From Gammaproteobacteria bacterium UBA4475 (GTDB lineage Bacteria > Pseudomonadota > Gammaproteobacteria > Pseudomonadales > Azotimanducaceae), in contig DGOD01000285.1 of the NCBI GenBank assembly GCA_002389265.1, forward strand, positions 1,478 to 11,848: 10,371 nt of DNA, given 5' to 3'. Position numbers and translations under genes: made by a program. The notes under the pieces are model-generated. The model was not told where the DNA came from. It ran no database searches and saw only the letters and a list, made by a program, of their open reading frames with translations. Below are positions 1-5,631 of the stretch, one piece after another (position 1 is the first letter of the stretch; every line of letters starts with the position of its first letter).

Positions 1-306
1 GTGAATCGAAAGACGCTGACCTCCTATGCCATGTTGCCGAATTACCGGAATTATTGGAAAGAAGCCGGTTACGAAGATGAAATGAATGGCATCGAAGCCG
101 CGATAGAAGCAGGTGATCGAGATCGAATCCCGCACTTTCTCACAGATCAATGGTTGGCTGACACGACCCTGTTCGGTACCGCAACGCAGGTTAGAGACGG
201 GATTGAAGCCTGGTTTGATGCGGGGATAAAAACGCCCATCTTGGTGCCCTCGTCTGCCAAGGGTGGGCAGATGGTGGCATTTGAAGAGATGTTAGCCATC
301 TTCTAG
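1..306 (+). CDS. LLM-class (luciferase-like) flavin/F420-dependent oxidoreductase, C-terminal fragment
   Basis: The reading frame is open from the first base and ends in TAG, giving the last 101 residues of a protein whose start lies left of the window. The GTG at base 1 is probably just an internal valine. LLM proteins are usually about 300-350 residues, so roughly two thirds are missing. The tail, with residues WLADTTLFGTATQVRDGIEA near 51-70 and then DAGIKTPILVPSS, is typical of the C-terminal end of bacterial luciferase-like TIM barrels. There an F-G-T-x-x-x-V segment comes before the last helices, and a 'TPILVPSS' strand closes the barrel. Members use FMN or F420. The F420 operon to the right makes F420 the attractive cofactor, but nothing in this fragment proves it. 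The substrate is unknown. Family assignment is fairly sure; cofactor is inferred. Confidence 0.75.
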   Translation: MNRKTLTSYAMLPNYRNYWKEAGYEDEMNGIEAAIEAGDRDRIPHFLTDQWLADTTLFGTATQVRDGIEAWFDAGIKTPILVPSSAKGGQMVAFEEMLAIF

Positions 307-334
307 GTGCGCTGAGTTTTAGGTAAGCTGAGTT

Positions 335-368
335 TGCTGCCCGCAGGTCATGAACCTAACGGGCAGCA
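335..368 (+). terminator. Stem-loop after the LLM gene, probable (non-canonical) terminator
   Basis: A perfect 9-bp GC-rich stem (TGCTGCCCG at 335-343, CGGGCAGCA at 360-368) encloses a 16-nt loop, which itself can pair AGGT (345-348) with ACCT (354-357). It lies 29 bases after the LLM stop, in a convergent gap. There is only a short T run (370-372) after it, so it is not a textbook intrinsic terminator. It could serve transcripts from both sides. Confidence 0.5.
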
Positions 369-541
369 GTTTCTGCTTCTCAAGTTCAAGTCTGAACCAA
401 ACTTTGCGCGTCATCGGTAAAGCTTGCTTCGGCCTGCCCCGCACTCAGATTAATGGGTAAGAGGGTATGGCTCCAGGCCAAGCGCGTCCAGCGTGACTGA
501 GGCTTTGTGGTCATTGAAAGTACCCGTTGTGGCGCGTTCGA

Positions 542-1096
542 TCATCCAATTGTTGAGGCCTTGGTTTTCATAAAAATACCCAGTAGATGGCCGGCAATGA
601 CGAAGGTGGTGAAGTGATAAATGCTGAACCAGATTTGCCAGTTAATGGGTGCTGACCACCAGACGATGTTGCCACCGTCAATCAGCAGCACGGCAGCGGC
701 GCCGGCAACCAGTGAGGTTCTGGCGAAATCTCGAAACTCAGTCGCGCGAGTTATTTTGAACAGGCCAGCCAACAGACTGACGAACAAAAAATTCAAGACC
801 AGGCCCCTGATCATGACGGCAGGATCGAAGGCAGGCTTGCCATCGATATCAATATGGACAAAGCCCACCGGGCCCTGTTCTGCGAGCTTGATGAAGTCAG
901 CCTCGCTGTTTTGTCGCCCGGGAATATAGTAGCTCCCTGAGCGAGGAAAATGCTCTTTAAGCATAGTTTGGGCGGCGACGTCATCGGAAGTTTGCTGCAA
1001 GGCTTCGTAGGGCAGGGCATTGACCTGCCAGAACAAAAAACCATAGATAAAAATGACAAAGGTGGTCGTGATCACGCCAACGATGGTTCTACTCAT
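542..1096 (-). CDS. Small four-helix integral membrane protein, unknown function
   Basis: A 184-residue protein. The start is supported by a strong AAGGAG six bases before the ATG. Hydrophobic segments fall at about residues 4-24, 95-113, 127-146 and 154-175. The roughly 70-residue stretch between the first two is polar and probably periplasmic; it includes LPYEALQQTSDD and a YYIPG turn. No catalytic motif is recognisable, and I cannot place it in a named family. It lies downstream of the acyl-CoA synthetase on the same strand with a 140-bp gap, so co-transcription is possible but not shown. After its TGA stop the same frame stays open for another 51 codons (to about 386), which could mean a longer ancestral protein. 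Function is left open. Confidence 0.75.
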   Translation of the reverse strand: MSRTIVGVITTTFVIFIYGFLFWQVNALPYEALQQTSDDVAAQTMLKEHFPRSGSYYIPGRQNSEADFIKLAEQGPVGFVHIDIDGKPAFDPAVMIRGLVLNFLFVSLLAGLFKITRATEFRDFARTSLVAGAAAVLLIDGGNIVWWSAPINWQIWFSIYHFTTFVIAGHLLGIFMKTKASTIG

Positions 1097-1102
1097 GTGG
1101 GT

Positions 1103-1108
1103 CTCCTT
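1103..1108 (-). promoter_or_regulatory. Ribosome binding site of the membrane protein gene
   Basis: AAGGAG on the minus strand (CTCCTT on plus), six bases ahead of the ATG at 1096. It fixes the start of the 184-residue membrane protein and is one of the two clearest Shine-Dalgarno sites in the window. Confidence 0.75.
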
Positions 1109-1220
1109 AAGTCAACAAACCAGTGTTCGGCGTCAGCGTCAGATCCTCTCAAGAGGTTTGAGCGCAGCGCTCACGTTGGCGACATGGGCCTTACCTCGCG
1201 CCGCAAGGTGGCGTTTGGTT

Positions 1221-1248
1221 TTCTAGAATGCCACTTCTAGAACGCCAC
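1221..1248. repeat. 14-bp tandem duplication across the stop codon of the acyl-CoA synthetase
   Basis: TTCTAGAATGCCAC (1221-1234) is followed immediately by TTCTAGAACGCCAC (1235-1248), 13 of 14 bases identical. Each copy contains the palindrome TTCTAGAA, and the stop codon (CTA on plus, 1237-1239) lies in the right copy. AACGCCAC (1241-1248) can also pair with GTGGCGTT at 1208-1215, giving an 8-bp stem downstream of the minus-strand gene. Probably a small slippage duplication; a weak terminator role is possible. Confidence 0.6.
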
Positions 1249-3042
1249 TTCGCGACTGATGATTTTATCGTAGAAGTCGGTGTCTAACCTGGCGTAGCAG
1301 GTAGTGCCGGGTTTCAGTACCAGCAAGTCATCATCAACTCGGTCGAGGTGATAGGCTTCGGCGCGCAGGTCATTTTTCTGCAGTTTGTGGGTCGTAGTTG
1401 TGGGCAGTTCTTTCAGAACGCGAAGAAAGAGTGGCCGAGCATAGCTGGGTAGATTCTTGACGATGTGCTCAGAGAGTGACGTCAGATCGATATTGCCAAG
1501 ATTGATGTCGTCCCTGAAAACGATGGCAGCCATGCCGGCGCGGCCATCGGCGCCGGGGATTTCGACACCATAAATATTAGAGAACACGACATCTTTGTGG
1601 TCGTTGATGATTTCCGCGATCTCATTGGTGGATACGTTTTCACTCTTCCAACGGAAGGTGTCGCCAACCCGATCGACAAATTGATAGTGCTTTTGCCCAA
1701 AGGCAAAGCCGACATCCACGGTTTTCATCAGGTCGCCGCTGTTAAAGTACTGGTCGCCCGGCTCAAGTACATTGTTCAGGAGTTTCTTTGCTGAGGCCTC
1801 GGCATCGGTATAGCCGTCAAATTTCGATTTATCTGTCACCTGGATTAACAAAAGACCCGTTTCGCCGTTTCCGACCTCAATGCAGTGGCCGTCGTTGTCT
1901 CGTAGTATTTCGTCAGCGGCGACATCATATTTAACCAGTTTGACCGGTACGCTGCTGAGACCGACGGTGCAGGTTTTGTTAAACACGTTGGCAAAGCCGC
2001 CATTGCCCTCGCTTGCTGCGTAGAATTCACCAATGCGCTCGATATTGAAACGCGACTGAAAAGCCTCCCATATGTCCGGGCGCAGACCATTGCCAATAAT
2101 GGCTCTAATAGGGTTCTGCGCGTCGTTAGCCTGTGCTGGTCTGCTCATCAAGTAGCGAATAAATTCGCCAATATAGACGAAGCACGTACATTGATAGCGG
2201 CGGATATCGTCCCAGAAAGCGCTGACCGACAGGCGTCTCTTGATGACCGTTGACGCACCTACCTGAAAGGTCGCCATGAGGCCAATCATCAGGCCCGTGC
2301 CGTGATACAGCGGTAAGCAGTTATACATTCGATCCTGACGGGTGATCCGCATCACTGACTTGGAAGATAAGTCGGCCGCGAACAAGGCGCGTTTATAGGA
2401 GACTATGGCCGCTTTGGGTAAGCCGGTGGTGCCAGAGGTGAAGACGTAAAACGCCTTGTCGCCCAGTTTGACTTTGGCCGCTTCAACCGGATCGGGCGTG
2501 TCATCGGCGGCATCTTTGCAGCTCAGATTCAGGGCCCAGTCTGGTGCCTTCGAGGCGCCACTATCGCTGACAAATAAATAATCTCTGCCGTCCTGCAGGT
2601 CCAGATCACCACGAATCTCTGCCAGTGCGCCGGTCAATTCCTCACCAAAGATACACTTCTTCGACTGAATCAAGCTGATGCAATGGGTGAGTGGTTTGAG
2701 TGTCAGGTTAGTATTGATTAACCCGCCGATCGCCCCCAACTTCGTCACGCCAAGCAGCGCGACGACAAACTCAATCCGGTTTTGCATGAAAATGCTGACG
2801 CAGTCACCATGCTCGACACCCTGAGCTTTGAGTGTTTGTGCAACCCGATTAGCTCGGGCATTCAATGCTTGCCAGGTAACGACCTCGTTTTCGCACAACA
2901 AGGCAATATCCTGCGGATGGGATCGCGCATGTTGTTGAACCAGTAGCGCCAGAGAGCCCACCTGGTCATCTTGCGGAGCCGATTGAGTTAGCGTTGCGAG
3001 GATGACCTTGAGATCACCGAAAAAGTTTGAAATTGCACCCAT
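1237..3042 (-). CDS. Long-chain/very-long-chain fatty acyl-CoA synthetase (FATP/FadD6-like)
   Basis: A 601-residue member of the adenylate-forming (ANL) superfamily. It joins a fatty acid to CoA through an acyl-AMP intermediate. The phosphate-binding signature YVFTSGTTGLPK is at about 199-210, and GEFYAASEGN at 338-347 is the A5-type motif. SGDL at 435-438 and DRVGDTFRWKSENVST at 457-472 match the FATP/very-long-chain signature rather than the FadD signature. A C-terminal lysine in the THKLQK segment (about 551-556) is in place for adenylation. The segment YDVAADEILRDNDGHC is also usual in FATP-like enzymes. Length is normal for the family, so the gene looks intact. The start has no clear Shine-Dalgarno but gives the right family length. 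It is probably peripheral to the inner membrane, activating exogenous fatty, sterol-side-chain or similar acids; the substrate cannot be read from sequence. It is divergent from the serine hydrolase/F420 genes. Confidence 0.9.
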   Translation of the reverse strand: MGAISNFFGDLKVILATLTQSAPQDDQVGSLALLVQQHARSHPQDIALLCENEVVTWQALNARANRVAQTLKAQGVEHGDCVSIFMQNRIEFVVALLGVTKLGAIGGLINTNLTLKPLTHCISLIQSKKCIFGEELTGALAEIRGDLDLQDGRDYLFVSDSGASKAPDWALNLSCKDAADDTPDPVEAAKVKLGDKAFYVFTSGTTGLPKAAIVSYKRALFAADLSSKSVMRITRQDRMYNCLPLYHGTGLMIGLMATFQVGASTVIKRRLSVSAFWDDIRRYQCTCFVYIGEFIRYLMSRPAQANDAQNPIRAIIGNGLRPDIWEAFQSRFNIERIGEFYAASEGNGGFANVFNKTCTVGLSSVPVKLVKYDVAADEILRDNDGHCIEVGNGETGLLLIQVTDKSKFDGYTDAEASAKKLLNNVLEPGDQYFNSGDLMKTVDVGFAFGQKHYQFVDRVGDTFRWKSENVSTNEIAEIINDHKDVVFSNIYGVEIPGADGRAGMAAIVFRDDINLGNIDLTSLSEHIVKNLPSYARPLFLRVLKELPTTTTHKLQKNDLRAEAYHLDRVDDDLLVLKPGTTCYARLDTDFYDKIISREVAF

Positions 3043-3246
3043 GTGTCGCGGCTTATTGTGGAGTCATGTGGCGCAAAAATAGCACAAAGACAGACCGTGC
3101 CACCAGACATTCGGTATATCGGGCTGGAAATGTTTCGATTGAATGCTGTTCTTTATTTTGGCTATTGCTCGCAGGCATCCCATTGCAGTTCAACTGTGGC
3201 GCCCATCATGTGGAGACTAACCCCGTGCTAGGTTGGGCTAAATTTA

Positions 3247-3344
3247 GGGTCAGATGTCGAAAAACCACCTTTAACAGGTTGTTTGAGACGGGTTTTTTAG
3301 GGTGTTTTTAACAAAACCTGAAAAACTTATTCACAATCTGACCC
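3247..3344. mobile_element. 98-bp candidate MITE/REP-like element with GGGTCAGAT terminal inverted repeats
   Basis: GGGTCAGAT at 3247-3255 is matched by its exact reverse complement ATCTGACCC at 3336-3344. Inside, CAGGTTGTT (3275-3283) pairs imperfectly with AACAAAACCTG (3310-3320), so the whole piece folds as a nested hairpin. It encodes no protein. Ends beginning GGGTCAGA are familiar from repeats mobilised by REP-associated tyrosine transposases and from small palindromic elements in gammaproteobacteria; that link is by resemblance only. No clear target duplication is visible. Confidence 0.4.
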
Positions 3345-3365
3345 GAGTTGGAAAAATTCCAGCAG

Positions 3366-3436
3366 AGATCATGATTGTTCTCGATTATTCTAGATTGCGC
3401 ACGTAAGTTATTGATATTACGCGGCCCTCATGATCT
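3366..3436. repeat. 9-bp inverted repeat (AGATCATGA/TCATGATCT) enclosing an inner hairpin
   Basis: AGATCATGA (3366-3374) and TCATGATCT (3428-3436) are perfect inverted copies, each containing a GATC site. The 53-bp interior includes a smaller stem, CGTAA (3402-3406) with TTACG (3417-3421), and the phased GATT repeats. It could be a second small palindromic element, a protein-binding region, or part of an origin-like segment. Confidence 0.45.
3371..3400 (+). repeat. Three 10-bp phased GATT direct repeats (iteron-like)
   Basis: Three consecutive 10-mers, ATGATTGTTC, TCGATTATTC and TAGATTGCGC, each place GATT at the same position, so the motif recurs exactly once per helical turn (3373, 3383, 3393). 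Copies one and two also share TTC at the end. Such phasing suits a protein binding one face of the DNA. Chance is not excluded with only three short copies. Confidence 0.35.
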
Positions 3437-3511
3437 GGTTAAAAAATGTACAATTTCATAGTGGCTGGTTTTTAGCCCTTAAACCCTTGGTGGAAGAAGT
3501 TATCACCAGAC

Positions 3512-3534
3512 TTATCCACAGAAATTGTGGAAAA
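3512..3534. promoter_or_regulatory. Dyad of DnaA-box-like 9-mers
   Basis: TTATCCACA (3512-3520) is an exact consensus DnaA box. Five bases later TGTGGAAAA (3526-3534) is, on the other strand, TTTTCCACA, a one-mismatch box. Together they make a dyad with a perfect TCCACA/TGTGGA core. A third sequence, TTATTCACA (3327-3335), also fits the loose consensus TTWTNCACA. No dnaA, dnaN, gidA or rpmH gene is in view, so this may be a DnaA-regulated or titration site, an origin, or a regulator operator. Confidence 0.4.
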
Positions 3535-3607
3535 CTTTTGTCATTCACGGATTCGATCTTCAACGCAATCTAAATCTCCTGTTAATTTGCTTTTTAAGAT
3601 GGGGTGA

Positions 3608-3629
3608 GCTTCAGATTCCAAACTGAAGC
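3608..3629 (+). repeat. 7-bp stem-loop upstream of the serine hydrolase
   Basis: GCTTCAG (3608-3614) and CTGAAGC (3623-3629) form a perfect stem with an 8-nt loop. A second 6-bp stem follows directly: CATCGA (3629-3634) with TCGATG (3649-3654). There is no T-tract, so these are not terminators. They could be operator or leader RNA structures. Confidence 0.35.
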
Positions 3630-3720
3630 ATCGATATCAAGACACTGTTCGATGTTGGGTATTGCCAATGGCTTGACCTGAGTGTTCTTATAACGTCGGT
3701 CGAGGCGAGGCAATAAGAGG

Positions 3721-3752
3721 CAGGCTGACGTGTTTGGAGAGAAGTCAGCCTG
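3721..3752 (+). promoter_or_regulatory. 9-bp inverted repeat just ahead of the serine hydrolase gene
   Basis: CAGGCTGAC (3721-3729) and GTCAGCCTG (3744-3752) are perfect inverted copies separated by 14 bases, 48 bases before the chosen ATG. As DNA this is a plausible operator with half-sites about two turns apart (23-bp centre spacing). As RNA it is a strong leader hairpin without a T run. It is the best candidate for control of the operon start. Confidence 0.45.
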
Positions 3753-3799
3753 GCAGCTCAGCCAGTGAGCGAAACATTCATATTATGATGGTGAAACGT

Positions 3800-4918
3800 A
3801 TGTCTATAGAGATTCAAGGGTATTGCGATCCCCGATTCGAAAATGTCAGAGAATTACTCGCTGCGAGTATTGAATCTGGGGCTGATCTCGGAGCTTCCTT
3901 CGCGGCCACCGTTGATGGCGAGATGGTGGTTGATCTCTGGGGAGGGCACCAGGATGAGGCGCAACAGATACCCTGGCAGGAAAACACCATCACCAATGTC
4001 TACAGTACGACCAAAACCATGTCTTTTTTGTGTGCGCTGCTTTTGGCGGATCGGGGTGAATTGGACTTCGATGCGCCGGTAGCACAGTACTGGCCCGAAT
4101 TTGCCCAGAACGGGAAAGAGGAAGTCAAAGTCTGGCATGTGATGAACCATGCGGCGGGGCTCTCAGGTCTGGAGGTCAGGGTCTCTGAGACCCAATTGTA
4201 TGACTGGGACAAGATCACCGATTTACTGGCGGCGCAAAAGCCTTGGTGGACGCCGGGTTCGGTCACGGGCTATCACGCGATTACCCAGGGGTTTTTAATC
4301 GGCGAGATTGTTCGGCGCATTACCGGTCAGAGTATCGGCGAATTCTTTCAGACCGAGATTGCGCGGCCATTACAGGCTGACTTCTTTATCGGAGTGCCGC
4401 TGTCTGAATTCCCACGCATCAGTGATCTGGTGCCCCCTAACTCGAAAGGTCGACTGGAATTGGCCGGTGACGCTGACTCCATTCGCGTTAAAACCTTTAG
4501 AAGCCCTGCAACCAATGCCCTGGCGTCAAGAACCGAGGGCTGGCGTCGAGCGGAAATTCCGGCGGCCAATGGTCATGGTAATGCGCGATCAGTCGCCAAA
4601 ATCCACGCGATACTGGCCTGTGGTGGTGCGGCCAATGGCGTTAGGCTGATGTCGCCGGAGACTGCCTCCAGCGTGATGCGGCCGCGGATCTCAGGCGAGG
4701 ATCTGGTGTTGAATGTGCCAATGAGCTTTGGTTTGGGCTTCGGGATTCTCAAGCCTCAGGTGTGTTCCTGGGGTGGTTGGGGTGGTTCTTTGGTGATCAT
4801 CGACCAAGCGGCGCGCAGTAGCATTGCCTATGTGATGAATAAGATGCACCCGGGTCTGATGGGTGATACACGTTCGGGGACGCTGGCTACAGCTTTCTAC
4901 CGCAGTCTAAAAGGTTAG
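3800..4918 (+). CDS. Serine hydrolase, beta-lactamase/class C esterase family (EstB/LACTB-like)
   Basis: A 372-residue cytosolic protein (no signal peptide) of the serine beta-lactamase-like fold. Numbered from the ATG at 3800, the nucleophile motif S-T-T-K is at 69-72 and the second motif, Y-H-A, at 158-160. The glycine-rich WGGWGGS at 324-330 replaces the KTG box, as in many esterase-type members. The N-terminus IQGYCDPRFENVRELL is the usual family opening, which favours this start. In-frame ATGs at 3785 and 3788 and a TTG at 3734 are possible but would add atypical residues. Family members act as esterases, lactone or amide hydrolases rather than true beta-lactamases; the substrate is not readable here. 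It is six bases from the TrmY-like gene, so the two are co-transcribed. Family is clear, role in the cluster unknown. Confidence 0.88.
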   Translation: MSIEIQGYCDPRFENVRELLAASIESGADLGASFAATVDGEMVVDLWGGHQDEAQQIPWQENTITNVYSTTKTMSFLCALLLADRGELDFDAPVAQYWPEFAQNGKEEVKVWHVMNHAAGLSGLEVRVSETQLYDWDKITDLLAAQKPWWTPGSVTGYHAITQGFLIGEIVRRITGQSIGEFFQTEIARPLQADFFIGVPLSEFPRISDLVPPNSKGRLELAGDADSIRVKTFRSPATNALASRTEGWRRAEIPAANGHGNARSVAKIHAILACGGAANGVRLMSPETASSVMRPRISGEDLVLNVPMSFGLGFGILKPQVCSWGGWGGSLVIIDQAARSSIAYVMNKMHPGLMGDTRSGTLATAFYRSLKG

Positions 4919-4924
4919 TGGTCC

Positions 4925-5527
4925 ATGCCTGAATTTATTGTTCGTGCCCGTGCCGCCAGCACCGATCCCGCTCATTTCCTGGCGTCAGTGGGTACCGGTG
5001 CCCATGTAGAGTACCTGGCGCAGATCATCGTCAGCGCTTTGTTAATATCCAAAGGTCATCGAGAAGACACAACGCTCAGCCTGGTGCTTGAAGATTCATT
5101 GGATTTTTCCCGTTGCCTGACGCTGCAAGGTGCGCAGCTTGGTAACTTGGGTGGTACGACGGAAGCCGCGCTGCTCAAGGTGATTGCTGACAGCCTGCAG
5201 TTTGCCAAGGGTCTCGGTAAAGAGGTTAGCGTTACCACGCCCATTGGCGTGCGGGCCACCGCCATCAGCTTCGAACATCTAGTGAAAGCCAAAGTCTTAG
5301 AGCGACAAGTGTTTTTGCTGGATCCCAAGGGCGATGACATTCGAACAGTGGATATCCCAGTGGATGCGGTATTCCTGTTGACGGACCATATACCCATGCC
5401 AAAAAAGAATTTTAAAGCGATGGTGCGGCAAGGTGTCAAAAAGATCTCCCTGGGTCCAGTAATGCTTCACGCGTCCCAGTGTATTAGCATTATTCAGAAC
5501 GAGCTTGACCGGCGCTATATGAGCTAA
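4925..5527 (+). CDS. trmY: TrmY-like SPOUT pseudouridine N1-methyltransferase (DUF358/COG1901)
   Basis: A 200-residue protein matching the TrmY family along its whole length. The N-terminus MPEFIVRARAASTDPAHF is followed by a SHVEYLAQ-like region (27-33) and REDTTLSLVLE near 46-56. The SPOUT knot part is FLLDPKGDDIRT (130-141), VFLLTDHIPMP (149-159) and SLGPVMLHASQCISIIQNEL (175-194), which line the S-adenosylmethionine pocket. C186 lies where family members have a conserved cysteine. In archaea TrmY makes N1-methylpseudouridine at tRNA position 54. Bacterial homologues, as in Vibrio and Shewanella, are annotated only as putative pseudouridine methyltransferases, so the exact RNA target is open. 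It starts six bases after the serine hydrolase, with AAGG about ten bases before the ATG. Its presence beside F420 genes is unexpected; no mechanistic link is known to me. Confidence 0.88.
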   Translation: MPEFIVRARAASTDPAHFLASVGTGAHVEYLAQIIVSALLISKGHREDTTLSLVLEDSLDFSRCLTLQGAQLGNLGGTTEAALLKVIADSLQFAKGLGKEVSVTTPIGVRATAISFEHLVKAKVLERQVFLLDPKGDDIRTVDIPVDAVFLLTDHIPMPKKNFKAMVRQGVKKISLGPVMLHASQCISIIQNELDRRYMS

Positions 5528-5573
5528 TCGTGATGGCATTGCCGGTGGATCTCTGCTCGCGAGGGTTTGGCGG

Positions 5574-5602
5574 TTGTTTGCATGCGGCGATTGAGGAATA
5601 AT
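5574..5602 (+). promoter_or_regulatory. Possible sigma70 promoter ahead of npdG
   Basis: TTGTTT (5574-5579) and AATAAT (5597-5602) are separated by 17 bases, 29 bases before the npdG ATG. The -10 hexamer matches 5 of 6 positions and the -35 only the TTG. The 104-bp gap from trmY is the only sizeable gap in the gene train, so an internal promoter for the F420 genes here is reasonable but weakly supported. The gap also contains the palindrome CTCGCGAG (5556-5563). Confidence 0.3.
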
Positions 5603-5631
5603 CAGGCCCTTTTACCAACGAGAAACGTAAT

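Larger units (their letters stand above)
3043..3799. other. Long structured intergenic region between divergent genes
   Basis: About 750 bases with no credible gene. The short open frames at 3027-3311 have Cys/Trp/Arg-rich, non-protein-like composition and no ribosome site. The left 200 bases must carry the promoter of the acyl-CoA synthetase (minus), but I cannot pick a convincing one. The centre (about 3250-3600) is visibly AT-richer than the genes. It carries the 98-bp inverted-repeat element, phased GATT repeats and the DnaA-box-like dyad. The right part (3600-3760) has several stem-loops and must contain the plus-strand promoter. Confidence 0.7.

Noticed and set aside
311..335. GCTGAGTTT repeated at 311-319 and 327-335
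   Set aside because: Only two 9-bp copies with 7 bp between them; no link to a known element, probably local duplication or chance.
3027..3311. Open frames of 62-94 codons in the intergenic region
   Set aside because: Cys/Trp/Arg-rich composition without domain features, no Shine-Dalgarno, and they run into the inverted-repeat element.
3500..3508. TTATCACCA as another DnaA box
   Set aside because: It breaks the CACA core of the consensus, so it was not counted.
3673..3694. TTGACC and TATAAC as a promoter for the serine hydrolase
   Set aside because: The spacer is only 10 bp, far from the 16-18 bp needed. Using TTGCCA at 3662-3667 as the -35 gives 21 bp, too long.
3734..3799. Upstream TTG start and N-terminal extension of the serine hydrolase
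   Set aside because: The 22 extra residues are unlike the family's N-terminus, overlap the 9-bp inverted repeat and have no ribosome site.
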